DNA of 64,000 nt from an uncultured Lachnospiraceae bacterium (GCA_947571775.1 CANOZK010000008.1:1-64000), one strand, 5' to 3'. Counted from the first letter of the stretch, positions 33,500 through 42,622 are shown. The notes: generated by a model not told the origin, from the sequence alone. Numbers and translations: made by a program.

Positions 33500-34334
33500 G
33501 CTCGCCTCCATGCCAGATATGTATGTTCAATTCCCTGCATTTCCTGTCAGACGGCTGCTCATCTTCTTTGGTCAAAGCGACCAGAAGATACCCCTCCATA
33601 ACAAAATCACCCGGCGTAATGGTAAATTCAAATGCCTGCGCAGGTATCCATTCCCCCTTCTGTCTTTTTTGCGCCTGTATCCATCCACTTGCAGACTTAT
33701 ACCAGAGCGCAAGATCTGGTTTCTCAGGTTTTTCCTGGAGAATAAAGCCGCTCTCTTCCTCGTCCACACACAGAAGCACCGTATCCGAATACAGATAAAA
33801 TTCTTCCGCAAACTCCCTTGGATATTGAGCCTCCATGCCATAAAGCCCCATCAGAAAGTCATATTCCCCTGGAGCATACTGATACCGCAAATCCGACGCG
33901 GTAAAAGAACGCTCATAGACATCCCCGTTCAACATAAAATCTGCGATTCCTTTTACCGTCTTTTCCCCAACGATATGTTCTAGCCTGCAAGCATCCTCCT
34001 GCGCTTCTTCCTGTTCCAAGCCAATCATCTGCAAAAACTGTGTGAACATACGATGTCTGTAATGGCATTCCTCCCCTTCGTATCTGCCGAATTCGGTAAG
34101 CTTTATTTCCTCTGTATCGGACATTCCTATAATATAGCCATGCCTGGCCATCTGCTTTACATAATAGGCGGCCTCATGCCCCGAAAGCCCAAAATATTCC
34201 CCGATCCCTTTCTTTGTAATCCGCTGCCCTGCACAATCCCATTGATAGATTATTTTCAAGATATTTTCTTCTGTTTCCTGTCTGGATTCTGGAATATTTT
34301 TGCCAATCGTTGAAGTTGTTTCTTTCTTTTGCAT
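33486..34334 (-). CDS. DtxR-family metal-dependent regulator with unusual C-terminal domain
   Basis: A 282-residue regulator. The ATG at 34334 has AAAGGA upstream; a longer in-frame start at 34388 has none. Residues ~22-82 are a winged helix (ITKKGIGEYFGLSGHEAAYY). Residues ~90-130 carry the DtxR metal region: RHR at 93-95 and CRLEH at 116-120, matching the Cys-Glu-His ligands of DtxR's main site. The Glu after RHR and the His before the CRLEH block, which form DtxR's ancillary site, appear replaced. The C-terminal ~150 residues do not look like FeoA/SH3 and are unassigned. The promoter has a perfect inverted repeat, which suggests autorepression. Confidence 0.75.
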   Translation of the reverse strand: MQKKETTSTIGKNIPESRQETEENILKIIYQWDCAGQRITKKGIGEYFGLSGHEAAYYVKQMARHGYIIGMSDTEEIKLTEFGRYEGEECHYRHRMFTQFLQMIGLEQEEAQEDACRLEHIVGEKTVKGIADFMLNGDVYERSFTASDLRYQYAPGEYDFLMGLYGMEAQYPREFAEEFYLYSDTVLLCVDEEESGFILQEKPEKPDLALWYKSASGWIQAQKRQKGEWIPAQAFEFTITPGDFVMEGYLLVALTKEDEQPSDRKCRELNIHIWHGGEHGQN

Positions 34335-34398
34335 CCCTTTTCCTTTCCCATTTCCACTTCGCACCCTTTCTTCTGCGCGGTCGCACATGATTAGCTTT

Positions 34399-34468
34399 AA
34401 CTAACCCAAACGGTTAGTTGTAACTATCTTCTGTTTCTCTTATACCACAGCTTTCACTCGTCTGTCAA
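34399..34468 (-). promoter_or_regulatory. Promoter and operator of the regulator pair
   Basis: On the minus strand: TTGACA (34463-34468), 18 bp, TATAAG (34439-34444). Downstream of the -10 there are two overlapping dyads: TAGTT-GT-AACTA (34415-34426) and a perfect AACTAACC-N5-GGTTAGTT (34399-34419). The second resembles DtxR-type boxes built on TTAGGTTAG. The whole region to ~34580 is a diverged copy of 32492-32660. Confidence 0.75.
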
Positions 34469-34856
34469 TCCTGTATTTTCAGTTCCGTTCCTTTAAAGCA
34501 CAGTTATAAATTACAGGAAAGCCATAGAAAATCAGCCTTTTCTCGTTTTTCCTTTCCGAAAGCCGTTTCGTTTTCTTTTAATAATGTGAGTTCGACAGAG
34601 AATTTTTAGGGCAAGTGCCGATTTACTGGCCGCACAGATACCCCACTTCTAAAGCGGCAGGATGAATGACAAGACAAACACAGGAATGAACAATTTGTTA
34701 ATAATGGTTTCTGAGAACTTTTATTTTCTTGAAACAATTGATTTATCATGAAAAATATCATAAAATCAGTTTAAAAATATTTCCAACTTGACGGGCTGAC
34801 CTGCAAGAACAAAGCGGCCAGCAGATATATCAATTTAAGAAATGAGGAATCCAATT

Positions 34857-36596
34857 ATGGCTTTTGACGGTATTACCATTGCCTGTCTGGCGGCGGAACT
34901 TCGTGACTCCCTGCTGGGCGGACGTATTCATAAAATTGCACAGCCGGAGGCCGACGAGCTGCTTGTGACCTGCAAAGGAACAAAAGGGGTGCAAAAGCTT
35001 CTGATCTCTGCCAGCGCATCCCTGCCGTATTTTTATTTTACCCAGCAAAATAAAACAAGCCCTCTGACCGCCCCCAGCTTTTGTATGCTACTGCGCAAAC
35101 ACATCGGGAGCGCGCGGATTACCGGCATTACACAGCCGGGGCTGGAGCGGGTGTTATTTATCGATCTGGAACACTTAAACGAAATGGGCGATCTCTGTCA
35201 GAAAAGGCTGATTGTCGAAATCATGGGCAAGCACAGCAACATTATTTTCTGCGGCCAGGATGGAAAAATCCTGGACAGCATCAAGCATGTGTCCTCCCAT
35301 ATGAGTTCCGTACGGGAAGTTTTGCCTGGTCGGGAGTATTTTATCCCGCAGACCCAGGATAAGCTAGATCCGCTGGAAATCACAGAAGAAATCTTTCTTC
35401 GACAGGTCTGCGAGCGCCCCATGCAAATCGGAAAAGCCCTGTATCACACCTGCACAGGCATCAGTCCGGTCATGGCCAACGAAATCTGCTGCCAGGCTTC
35501 GCTGGACGGCGCCGCCATTGCCCAGTCCTTAACCGAAAATGAGAGGCTGCACCTGTGCCGCACGTTCCTTCGGTTTATGGAACAGGTCAAAAACGCCGAA
35601 TTCTCCCCCCATATGATTTATCAGGGAGAAGAACCCCAGGAATACGCGGCCTTCCCCATGGATCAATACAGCGATGCCTACACACAAAAGGCTTTTTCTT
35701 CCATGTCCGAACTTCTGGAAACGTATTACGCCTCCAAAAGCACAATCACCCGGATTCGCCAGAAATCCGCGGATCTGCGCAAAATCGTTCAGACAGCCCT
35801 GGATCGGAACCGCAAAAAATATCAATTACAGCAAAAGCAGTTAAAAGACACTGCAAAAAAAGAACAATACAAAGTATACGGCGAGCTGATCAACGCTTAC
35901 GGCTACGGGTTGGAAGAAGGTTGCAAGTCTTTTCGCGCCCTGAATTACTACACCAACGAGGAAATCACCATTCCTCTAAACCCGGACTTCTCCGCCTCGG
36001 ACAACGCCAAGCGGTACTTTGCCAGATACAATAAGCTCAAACGCACAGAAGAAGCTTTAAACCAGCAGATTCAGGAAACCTCCGCCGAGATCCAACACCT
36101 GGAATCCATCCAGACCTCCCTGGATATCGCTTTGCAGGAAAACGACCTTGCCCAGATCAAAGAAGAATTGATGGACTACGGCTACATCCGGCGCAAATAC
36201 GGCAAAAAACAGCGGACACAGGGAAAGTCCAAACCGTTTCACTATATCTCCTCCGACGGTTATCACATGTATGTGGGCAAAAACAATTTCCAGAATGAAG
36301 AGTTGACTTTCAAGGTAGCCTCCGGCAACGACTGGTGGTTTCACGCTAAACAGATGCCCGGCTCTCATGTGATTGTAAAAAGCAACAACCAGGAACTGCC
36401 GGATCGAACCTTTGAAGAGGCGGGGCAACTGGCCGCCTATTATTCCAGCGGCCGTACCGCGCCGAAAGTGGAGATCGATTACATCCAGAAAAAACATATA
36501 AAGAAAACCCCCGGCGGAAAACCTGGTTTTGTCATTTACCATACGAATTACTCTTTGGTGGCAGAGCCGGATATCTCCCATATACAAATGGAATAA
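34857..36596 (+). CDS. rqcH: Ribosome quality-control factor RqcH (NFACT family)
   Basis: A 579-residue protein formerly annotated as fibronectin-binding protein. The ATG at 34857 is behind GAGGA. The NFACT-N domain begins MAFDGITIACLAAELRDSLL and carries GGRIHKIAQP. A long coiled coil follows (~290-430). The C-terminal NFACT-R domain has GYHMYVGKNNFQNEELTF and DWWFHAKQMPGSHVIVKS. RqcH binds stalled 50S subunits and recruits tRNA-Ala to add alanine tails for degradation. The 250 bp upstream, next to the heme regulator promoter, hold no gene I can see. Confidence 0.93.
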   Translation: MAFDGITIACLAAELRDSLLGGRIHKIAQPEADELLVTCKGTKGVQKLLISASASLPYFYFTQQNKTSPLTAPSFCMLLRKHIGSARITGITQPGLERVLFIDLEHLNEMGDLCQKRLIVEIMGKHSNIIFCGQDGKILDSIKHVSSHMSSVREVLPGREYFIPQTQDKLDPLEITEEIFLRQVCERPMQIGKALYHTCTGISPVMANEICCQASLDGAAIAQSLTENERLHLCRTFLRFMEQVKNAEFSPHMIYQGEEPQEYAAFPMDQYSDAYTQKAFSSMSELLETYYASKSTITRIRQKSADLRKIVQTALDRNRKKYQLQQKQLKDTAKKEQYKVYGELINAYGYGLEEGCKSFRALNYYTNEEITIPLNPDFSASDNAKRYFARYNKLKRTEEALNQQIQETSAEIQHLESIQTSLDIALQENDLAQIKEELMDYGYIRRKYGKKQRTQGKSKPFHYISSDGYHMYVGKNNFQNEELTFKVASGNDWWFHAKQMPGSHVIVKSNNQELPDRTFEEAGQLAAYYSSGRTAPKVEIDYIQKKHIKKTPGGKPGFVIYHTNYSLVAEPDISHIQME

Positions 36597-36615
36597 AACT
36601 GTGCATGAAACGCAA

Positions 36616-36657
36616 AAAAGCCAGGACACCCCAATTTAAGAGTGTCTTGGCTTTTTT
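36616..36657. terminator. Bidirectional terminator between rqcH and the chemoreceptor gene
   Basis: AAAAAAGCCAGGACAC and GTGTCTTGGCTTTTTT pair with one G-T, with A and T runs on each side, so it works on both strands. The right edge overlaps the chemoreceptor's stop codon. Confidence 0.85.
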
Positions 36658-38236
36658 ACAGATTGGCAAATACTTCCGTCTGTTTCTGCAGCTCCTCCAC
36701 AATTTCCTGGTTCTTATCCATACGGCCAGTGATATCCATCATATCTTTTGCCAGACTGCGGGTACTGTCCGCGACGCCGGTGATACCCGCCGCGCTCTCA
36801 CCGATGGTTCGGGTGATCGTTTCAATGGATGCGGCGATCTCCTCCATAGAGTCCTGTAACCGCGCGGTCTGACTGTTGAATTGGGCGATGGACTGCTCGA
36901 TGTAGACCGCATCCTCCTGGTACTGTTTCCCAGAACCGATAAATTCCTGAAATTCTGTTAAAATGGACTGATTCAAATAATCCACCAGATCTTGGGCATT
37001 ATCGGACAGATCGTAAACCGCATGGGTCACCACCTGATTGACTTCCTGAATATGATTGGCTGCCTCGCTGCAAGAATTGGCCAACGCACGGACTTCCGCA
37101 GCCACGACGGAAAATCCTTCTCCGGCTTTTCCGGCTCTGGCCGCCTCCACGGACGCATTCAGCGCGATCAGATTGGTATTGGATGAAATATCCAGGATAT
37201 CCTTGGACAACAGGTTTACTTTATCCACGCTCTTGCTCTGCTGAATGGCCTCGTTTAAAACAGACAAAATGCCGTTTACTTTTTCCTGAATGACTTCCAC
37301 ATTTGCTTTTGCCGCACGCTCCAATCCGTCTGCACGTTCCCGCATAGCGGCTGAGTATTCCGCAATGGAACCGCATTCACCAGCCATGGCAATGACATCC
37401 TGCTTGATGCCGGCAGCGTGATGATTGATAGAGGATGTACTGTCCGCCACCTCCTGAATGGCGCCGGACAAAGACTCAGACAGCGCGGACAAATCCCGTG
37501 TGCTCTGATCGGAAGTTCTGGCCCTCTTTAACACCTCCCTAGACATATGGCTAATCCGCTCGGAGCTTCCTTGCAGGGTATGGATCGTTCCCTGAATAGG
37601 CTTGATCACATACTGCAAAATCACACGGATAGCAGCCAGAACCAGCAAAACACCCGTCACAATGGAAACCGTGCTGATGGCAAAAGCGGCGATGTATACC
37701 GTTCTCAGATGGGTTCGGGCTTCCTGTGTCTGTTGGCTGATCGAGGCATATAAGTCGTCGATATTTTTCTCTATGGCATTTCCGTAATTGGCCACATCCC
37801 CGTTTGCCAGGGCGTAAGCTTCCTCAGTCTTGCTGTCGGCGCTGGCGCACAGAAGATGCACCAGTGCATGCTGAAACGCCTCGTAATTTTTCAGCAATTC
37901 TTCATAGGACTGGGTTTCCGTGACGTAATCTATGTAATCCGCTAAATCGCCGTCCAGATCGGCTTCTTTTTCCTTGATCTGTGCCGCCACGTCGATCATC
38001 GTACTGTAATTTGTGGCCACAATGTGAGACAGGGCCATTTTATGAATATCCATAACGGAGCGGCGAATCTGCGCCAGCCGATTTTCCCCGACCATATAAT
38101 CATCCACGATATCCGCGGCATTTGCGTGAACGCTGTGGATATTAAACGCCGCCAGGACATTGGAAATCAGCGCCACCACTCCCAGCAGGACAATGGGCAA
38201 AATCAAACGCTTTTGAATACTGAGCTTGCTTTTCAT
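36656..38236 (-). CDS. Methyl-accepting chemotaxis protein
   Basis: A 526-residue chemoreceptor. The ATG at 38236 has AGGAGA 9 nt upstream. There is a membrane helix at ~10-30, a helical four-helix-bundle sensor (~31-180) and a second helix ~185-210. The long signalling domain has a hairpin tip reading [20 protein letters not shown], the CheA/CheW contact. No C-terminal pentapeptide for CheR is present. The gene lies 13 nt after a solute-binding lipoprotein gene, so the receptor may sense a loaded binding protein. The presence of a receptor implies a motile or flagellated strain, but no motility genes are in view. Confidence 0.92.
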   Translation of the reverse strand: MKSKLSIQKRLILPIVLLGVVALISNVLAAFNIHSVHANAADIVDDYMVGENRLAQIRRSVMDIHKMALSHIVATNYSTMIDVAAQIKEKEADLDGDLADYIDYVTETQSYEELLKNYEAFQHALVHLLCASADSKTEEAYALANGDVANYGNAIEKNIDDLYASISQQTQEARTHLRTVYIAAFAISTVSIVTGVLLVLAAIRVILQYVIKPIQGTIHTLQGSSERISHMSREVLKRARTSDQSTRDLSALSESLSGAIQEVADSTSSINHHAAGIKQDVIAMAGECGSIAEYSAAMRERADGLERAAKANVEVIQEKVNGILSVLNEAIQQSKSVDKVNLLSKDILDISSNTNLIALNASVEAARAGKAGEGFSVVAAEVRALANSCSEAANHIQEVNQVVTHAVYDLSDNAQDLVDYLNQSILTEFQEFIGSGKQYQEDAVYIEQSIAQFNSQTARLQDSMEEIAASIETITRTIGESAAGITGVADSTRSLAKDMMDITGRMDKNQEIVEELQKQTEVFANL

Positions 38237-38249
38237 AATCGTTTTTCTC

Positions 38250-39485
38250 CTATCTGGCGGTAACACCTTCTACCATTTCGTCCAACTGCTCCTGCAAATC
38301 CGCCCCGGACGGATTGCCGGCCGCCATATTTTCTGCAAAGACCATAACCGGATCCCAGAATTTTCCGCCCACCCGCTGGACTTTGGAAAATTCCGACTGG
38401 TCCAGCAAAGCGGCGATGGCCAGAGACTGCTGCACTTCTTCGGATTCTGCGGCTTTCTGATTGGAAGGCCCTTGCCCGCGCATCTCAAAACGCAATTTCT
38501 GGCTGCTCTCGCTGGTCATCCACTGGGCCAGTTTTTCCGCCCACTCGTAATGCTCGGAATAGGCATTTACGCCGATCAATTTGCAGCCGGAAAAAGAAGC
38601 CATCTGAACCTGTTTTCCGGCGCAGGTATACGTAGGCAGCTTGGCCGCGCCAAAATCCTCGCCCCAGATTTCTTCCAGGGCTACGGCATTCCACACGCCG
38701 CTGACGCCCGCGATAACCGAGCCGTCCCGAACCCCTTCCAAAAATCCGGCGTCGTCCCGGTCAGAAAACGCCGGACTCTCGGCAATATCCAACATGGCCT
38801 GGGCTACGTCTACACCGCGGATATCCCCTTCCGCCTGGTTCCAGGCACAAAAATTCGTGATTCCATCTGGATTCAGCCCCACGTCCAGCCCCGCGCCGCC
38901 GAAAAAGGCGTACACATACCACGCAGAAGACCAATCCATGACAAACTGACGCCCGCTTTCAGAAGCCGCCTCTAAAATCCCGTCCAAAGTATGGACGTCC
39001 TCATTCGTGAGATAGCGTTTGTTATAATATAAAAAATACCCGTTATCTGCCGTCAGCGGATAGGCATAGAGCGTGTTCCCCACCGACGCTGCTTCCACGG
39101 CTGCGGGCAGGTGCTCCTTTTTGAGTTCTTCTCCCGTCTCCACTGGCTCCAGCGCCCCGGCTGCGGCTAGAGCGTTCAACTGGTCGTCGGCAAACGTAAA
39201 GACGTCCGCTCCATTTTCCAGATCAGCCAGCAACGCATCCTTGCACTGGGATTCCCCCTGTTCGGCAAACGTGATACGAAATTCCGCCTGCCCCTGATAA
39301 TTCTTTTCAAAACCATCCAGGATTTGTGTGACCAGTTCTTCATCCTCTTGGGAACCCCAAACCGTCAGGCTGACCGTTTTCGGAGATGTCTTTGCCGCGG
39401 ACTCCTTATCCGGCTTCTGAGAGCACCCGGCCAGAACCGCCAGGCATAAAAGAACCATTCCGGTTATCTGACATTTCTTTTTCAT
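38250..39485 (-). CDS. Extracellular solute-binding lipoprotein (family 1), no permeases
   Basis: A 411-residue lipoprotein (lipobox LAVLAGC) of the maltose-type binding-protein family, with features such as [20 protein letters not shown] near the start and [16 protein letters not shown] in the middle. Proteins of this family normally sit beside MalFG permeases, but here the only partner is the chemoreceptor gene 13 nt downstream. The simplest reading is a sensory binding protein that presents a sugar to the receptor, as MalE does for Tar. It is divergent from the hydrogenase-maturation operon. The substrate is unknown. Confidence 0.88.
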   Translation of the reverse strand: MKKKCQITGMVLLCLAVLAGCSQKPDKESAAKTSPKTVSLTVWGSQEDEELVTQILDGFEKNYQGQAEFRITFAEQGESQCKDALLADLENGADVFTFADDQLNALAAAGALEPVETGEELKKEHLPAAVEAASVGNTLYAYPLTADNGYFLYYNKRYLTNEDVHTLDGILEAASESGRQFVMDWSSAWYVYAFFGGAGLDVGLNPDGITNFCAWNQAEGDIRGVDVAQAMLDIAESPAFSDRDDAGFLEGVRDGSVIAGVSGVWNAVALEEIWGEDFGAAKLPTYTCAGKQVQMASFSGCKLIGVNAYSEHYEWAEKLAQWMTSESSQKLRFEMRGQGPSNQKAAESEEVQQSLAIAALLDQSEFSKVQRVGGKFWDPVMVFAENMAAGNPSGADLQEQLDEMVEGVTAR

Positions 39486-39624
39486 CTATTCTCACCACCA
39501 AGTATCTGTAAATTTAGCACGCTGCATATCGTTGCTTCTGTTTTATTATAGCATAAGCCGTTACATATATCTATCACTGACTTTCCACAAAAACCAAAAA
39601 AAACAAGTTTATAGATCTTGCCTC

Positions 39625-39653
39625 TTGCATTTTCCAACTGTTTGCGTTAGAAT
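39625..39653 (+). promoter_or_regulatory. Promoter of the hydrogenase-maturation operon
   Basis: TTGCAT (39625-39630), exactly 17 bp, TAGAAT (39648-39653). Transcription would start near 39660, giving a ~138-nt leader before the first gene. The other ~140 bp towards the divergent binding-protein gene show nothing more than A/T-rich sequence. Confidence 0.65.
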
Positions 39654-39659
39654 TAAACA

Positions 39660-39797
39660 TACATAAAAATAATATCCAGACTTCAAAGGGCAACAAACCC
39701 TGAGGGGAAAGGGCAGAAAAAATGAACTTAGAAGATTTTGCGCCCTTTTTGGGCGCTTTTTTCTTTTATCTCGTCTGGAAGAAAGGGGAAGATACAA
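39660..39797 (+). promoter_or_regulatory. Leader RNA with terminator/antiterminator (attenuator) of the hyd operon
   Basis: A full intrinsic terminator lies between promoter and first gene: GCGCCC (39740-39745), TTTTT loop, GGGCGC (39751-39756), then T6 (39757-39762). Upstream, AAAGGGC occurs twice (39685-39691 and 39708-39714), and each copy is complementary to GCCCTTT in the terminator's first arm (39742-39748). Pairing of either copy would break the terminator. A small AGGG/CCCT hairpin (39687-39701) and CTTC/GAAG ends suggest a compact folded element. This is the layout of a riboswitch or protein-controlled attenuator. I do not recognise a known riboswitch class. Confidence 0.6.
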
Positions 39798-40067
39798 ATG
39801 GAAGATACAAAAGCTACGCGGATTGCCGTCGTTACCATCATTGTGGAAGATAGAAATTCTGCGGATGGCTTAAACCGTCTTCTTCACGAATATGGAGATT
39901 ATCTGGTAGGTCGGATGGGCGTGCCCTACCGCCCCAAAGAGGTATCCGTCATCTGCGCGATCCTAGACGCCCCCCAGGATGTCATCAGCGCCTTATCCGG
40001 CAAAATCGGTATGCTGCCGGGTATTACCAGCAAAACGGTATATTCCAAAATCCAGGATCAGCCATGA
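39798..40067 (+). CDS. TM1266-family iron-only hydrogenase system regulator
   Basis: An 89-residue protein with an ACT-like/NikR-C-like fold, matching the family annotated as iron-only hydrogenase system putative regulator. Landmarks are ATRIAVVTIIVEDRNSADGL and GIVG-type segments such as DYLVGRMGVPYRPKEVSVI. It has no DNA-binding domain, so the name regulator rests on gene neighbourhood. The ATG at 39798 is behind AAAGGGGA. It overlaps hydE by 4 nt and so is co-translated with the two radical-SAM maturases. Confidence 0.85.
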   Translation: MEDTKATRIAVVTIIVEDRNSADGLNRLLHEYGDYLVGRMGVPYRPKEVSVICAILDAPQDVISALSGKIGMLPGITSKTVYSKIQDQP

Positions 40068-41104
40068 AAAAATTCATCGATAAACTAAGGGAACAACATA
40101 CTCTGACCCGCGAAGAATTTCTGTCGCTGCTCTCCTGCAAGGATACCTCCCTTTACGCCTACGCGCGGGAGCAGGCCGTCCAGGTGCGCCGGCAAGTCTA
40201 CGGGACAGACATTTACATCCGTGGTCTGATTGAATTTACGAACTACTGTAAAAATAACTGCTATTACTGCGGCATCCGCAGCGGCAACAAAAAAGCAAGC
40301 CGTTATCGACTGGATAAAAACCAGATTTTAGACTGCTGCCAAGCCGGATATGCGCTGGGATTTCGCACCTTCGTCCTGCAAGGCGGGGAAGATCCCTGGT
40401 TCACCGACGAGATGCTCACGGAGATCATCCGGGATATGAAAGCGCATTACCCTGACTGTGCCGTGACCTTATCCCTGGGAGAACGCTCCCCAGAAAGCTA
40501 CCGCCGCTTATACGATGCTGGAGCCGACCGCTATCTGCTGCGCCACGAAACCGCCAACAAAGAACATTACCAGAAACTGCATCCCCCAAATCTTTCTTTA
40601 GAAAACCGCAAAGCCTGTCTGCGAAATCTAAAAGAAATCGGTTACCAAGTGGGCGCGGGTTTTATGGTGGGATCTCCGGGACAGACTTTGGAATGTCTGG
40701 CAGAGGATCTACTGTTTCTGCGGGAATTTTCCCCGCATATGGTGGGTATCGGGCCGTTTTTGTCCCATCAGGACACGCCGTTTGCAGACAAACGCAATGG
40801 TAGTCTGGAGCTGACTCTATTTTTATTAGCTCTGATCCGGCTGATGCTGCCCAAAGTGCTGCTTCCGGCCACTACCGCCCTAGGCACCCTGCACCCAGAC
40901 GGACGAAAACTGGGCGTCCTCTCTGGATGCAATGTGGTAATGCCAAACTTATCCCCGTCTGGAGTACGGGAAAAATACCTGCTCTACGACCATAAAATCG
41001 CCACTGGTCTGGAGGCCGCGGAGTCGGTAAACTTGCTAAAAAAACAAATGGAAGAAATCGGATACAAAGTCGTCTGTGACAGAGGCGATTATCCGCAGCC
41101 GTAA
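40064..41104 (+). CDS. hydE: [FeFe]-hydrogenase maturase HydE (radical SAM)
   Basis: A 346-residue radical-SAM enzyme. The cluster motif CKNNCYYC (CxxxCxxC) lies at ~64-71, followed by a TIM-barrel with VLQGGEDPWFTDEM and GFMVGSPGQTLECLAEDLLF. HydE helps build the dithiomethylamine-bearing diiron subsite of the H-cluster. The gene overlaps the TM1266-type gene and is followed after 27 nt by hydG. The hydrogenase itself and the HydF scaffold must be elsewhere. Confidence 0.94.
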   Translation: MKKFIDKLREQHTLTREEFLSLLSCKDTSLYAYAREQAVQVRRQVYGTDIYIRGLIEFTNYCKNNCYYCGIRSGNKKASRYRLDKNQILDCCQAGYALGFRTFVLQGGEDPWFTDEMLTEIIRDMKAHYPDCAVTLSLGERSPESYRRLYDAGADRYLLRHETANKEHYQKLHPPNLSLENRKACLRNLKEIGYQVGAGFMVGSPGQTLECLAEDLLFLREFSPHMVGIGPFLSHQDTPFADKRNGSLELTLFLLALIRLMLPKVLLPATTALGTLHPDGRKLGVLSGCNVVMPNLSPSGVREKYLLYDHKIATGLEAAESVNLLKKQMEEIGYKVVCDRGDYPQP

Positions 41105-41131
41105 AGAATATGTTGGAAAGGAAGAAAACAA

Positions 41132-42550
41132 ATGTATAATGTAAAATCAAAAAAAGCAACGGAATTTATTGACCATCAGGAAATCTTGGACACTTTAGAA
41201 TATGCAAAAACCAACAAAGACAACCGGGAACTGATTGAGCAGCTAATCGAGCGCGCCAGAGACTGTAAGGGCCTGACCCACCGGGAAGCCGCTCTGCTGT
41301 TGGAATGCGACCAGCCGGATCTGATTGAAAAAATGTTCAAAGTGGCCAAAGAAATCAAGGAAAAGTTTTACGGCAAACGAATCGTAATGTTCGCGCCTTT
41401 ATACCTGTCTAATTACTGCATCAACGGGTGCGTATACTGTCCTTACCATGCCAAAAACAAACACATCGCCCGCAAAAAGCTCACCCAGGAAGAAATCCGC
41501 CAGGAAGTTATTGCCCTCCAGGATATGGGTCACAAACGCCTGGCGCTCGAAACCGGGGAAGATCCCAAGAACAATCCCATTGAATATGTCCTGGAAAGCA
41601 TCAAGACCATTTACAGCATCCAGCACAAAAACGGCGCTATCCGCAGGGTAAACGTCAACATTGCCGCTACCACCATAGAGAATTATCGGAAATTAAAAGA
41701 GGCCGGAATTGGCACCTACATCTTGTTTCAGGAAACCTACCACAAGGAAAACTACGAAGCGCTCCATCCTACCGGACCAAAAAGCGACTATGCCTACCAT
41801 ACAGAAGCTATGGATCGAGCCATGGAAGCAGGCATTGACGATGTAGGATGCGGCGTACTTTTCGGGCTGAATACCTACCGCTATGACTTCGTGGGCCTGC
41901 TGATGCACGCCGAACACCTGGAAGCAACCATGGGCGTAGGCCCCCACACCATCAGCGTACCCCGCATCTGTCCCGCAGACGATATCTCCACCGAGGATTT
42001 TGAGAATGCCATCGACGACGACACATTCCAGAAAATCGTAGCCGTGATCCGTATCGCCGTGCCCTACACCGGCATGATCATCTCCACACGGGAATCCAAA
42101 GCCTGTCGGGAAAAAGTTCTGGATCTGGGTATCTCTCAGATCAGCGGCGGCTCCCGCACCAGCGTAGGCGGTTATGTAGAAGAAGAACCAGAAGAAGAAA
42201 ATTCCGCTCAATTTGACGTCAGCGACCGCCGTTCCCTCGATCAAGTGGTAAACTGGCTGCTGGACTTAGGCTATATTCCCAGCTTCTGCACCGCCTGTTA
42301 TCGGGAAGGGCGAACCGGCGACCGCTTTATGAAACTGGTGAAATCCGGTCAGATTGCCAACTGCTGTCAGCCAAACGCCCTGATGACCCTGAAAGAATAC
42401 CTGATCGACTACGCTTCCCCGGATACCCTCGCCAAAGGAGAAAAGGTCATCCAGGAAGAATTAAAGAAAATCCCACGGGACAGAACCAGAGAAATCGCCC
42501 AACAGAACTTAAAAGAGATCGAAACCGGGAAACGGGATTTCCGCTTTTAG
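41132..42550 (+). CDS. hydG: [FeFe]-hydrogenase maturase HydG (tyrosine lyase)
   Basis: A 472-residue radical-SAM tyrosine lyase that makes the CO and CN ligands of the H-cluster. The first cluster motif CINGCVYC lies at ~97-104. The C-terminal domain has CTACYREGRTGDRFM followed by GQIANCCQPNALMTLKEYL, the CxxC plus distal Cys of the auxiliary cluster that carries the labile iron. Its length is normal for HydG and separates it from ThiH, which lacks the distal cluster. The ribosome site is AAAGGA. A strong terminator follows. Confidence 0.95.
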   Translation: MYNVKSKKATEFIDHQEILDTLEYAKTNKDNRELIEQLIERARDCKGLTHREAALLLECDQPDLIEKMFKVAKEIKEKFYGKRIVMFAPLYLSNYCINGCVYCPYHAKNKHIARKKLTQEEIRQEVIALQDMGHKRLALETGEDPKNNPIEYVLESIKTIYSIQHKNGAIRRVNVNIAATTIENYRKLKEAGIGTYILFQETYHKENYEALHPTGPKSDYAYHTEAMDRAMEAGIDDVGCGVLFGLNTYRYDFVGLLMHAEHLEATMGVGPHTISVPRICPADDISTEDFENAIDDDTFQKIVAVIRIAVPYTGMIISTRESKACREKVLDLGISQISGGSRTSVGGYVEEEPEEENSAQFDVSDRRSLDQVVNWLLDLGYIPSFCTACYREGRTGDRFMKLVKSGQIANCCQPNALMTLKEYLIDYASPDTLAKGEKVIQEELKKIPRDRTREIAQQNLKEIETGKRDFRF

Positions 42551-42563
42551 GCCTCATTGTAAA

Positions 42564-42603
42564 AAAGTCGAAAGAGTCTGTATTTACAGACTTTTTCGGC
42601 TTT
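42564..42603. terminator. Terminator between hydG and the convergent thioesterase gene
   Basis: AAAGTCGAAAGAGTCTGTA pairs with TACAGACTTTTTCGGCTTT across a 2-nt loop; a G-T pair and a bulge are tolerated. T-rich sequence follows on the plus strand and T-rich sequence on the minus strand, so it serves both directions. Confidence 0.85.
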
Positions 42604-42622
42604 CTCTTTTCCGAATCGACGG

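Noticed and set aside
34586..34841. Possible IS200/IS605-type end near the ACCCCACTTCTAAAGCGG stretch
   Set aside because: There is no transposase, no second end and no clear hairpin pair; I see only A/T-rich sequence and cannot support a mobile element.
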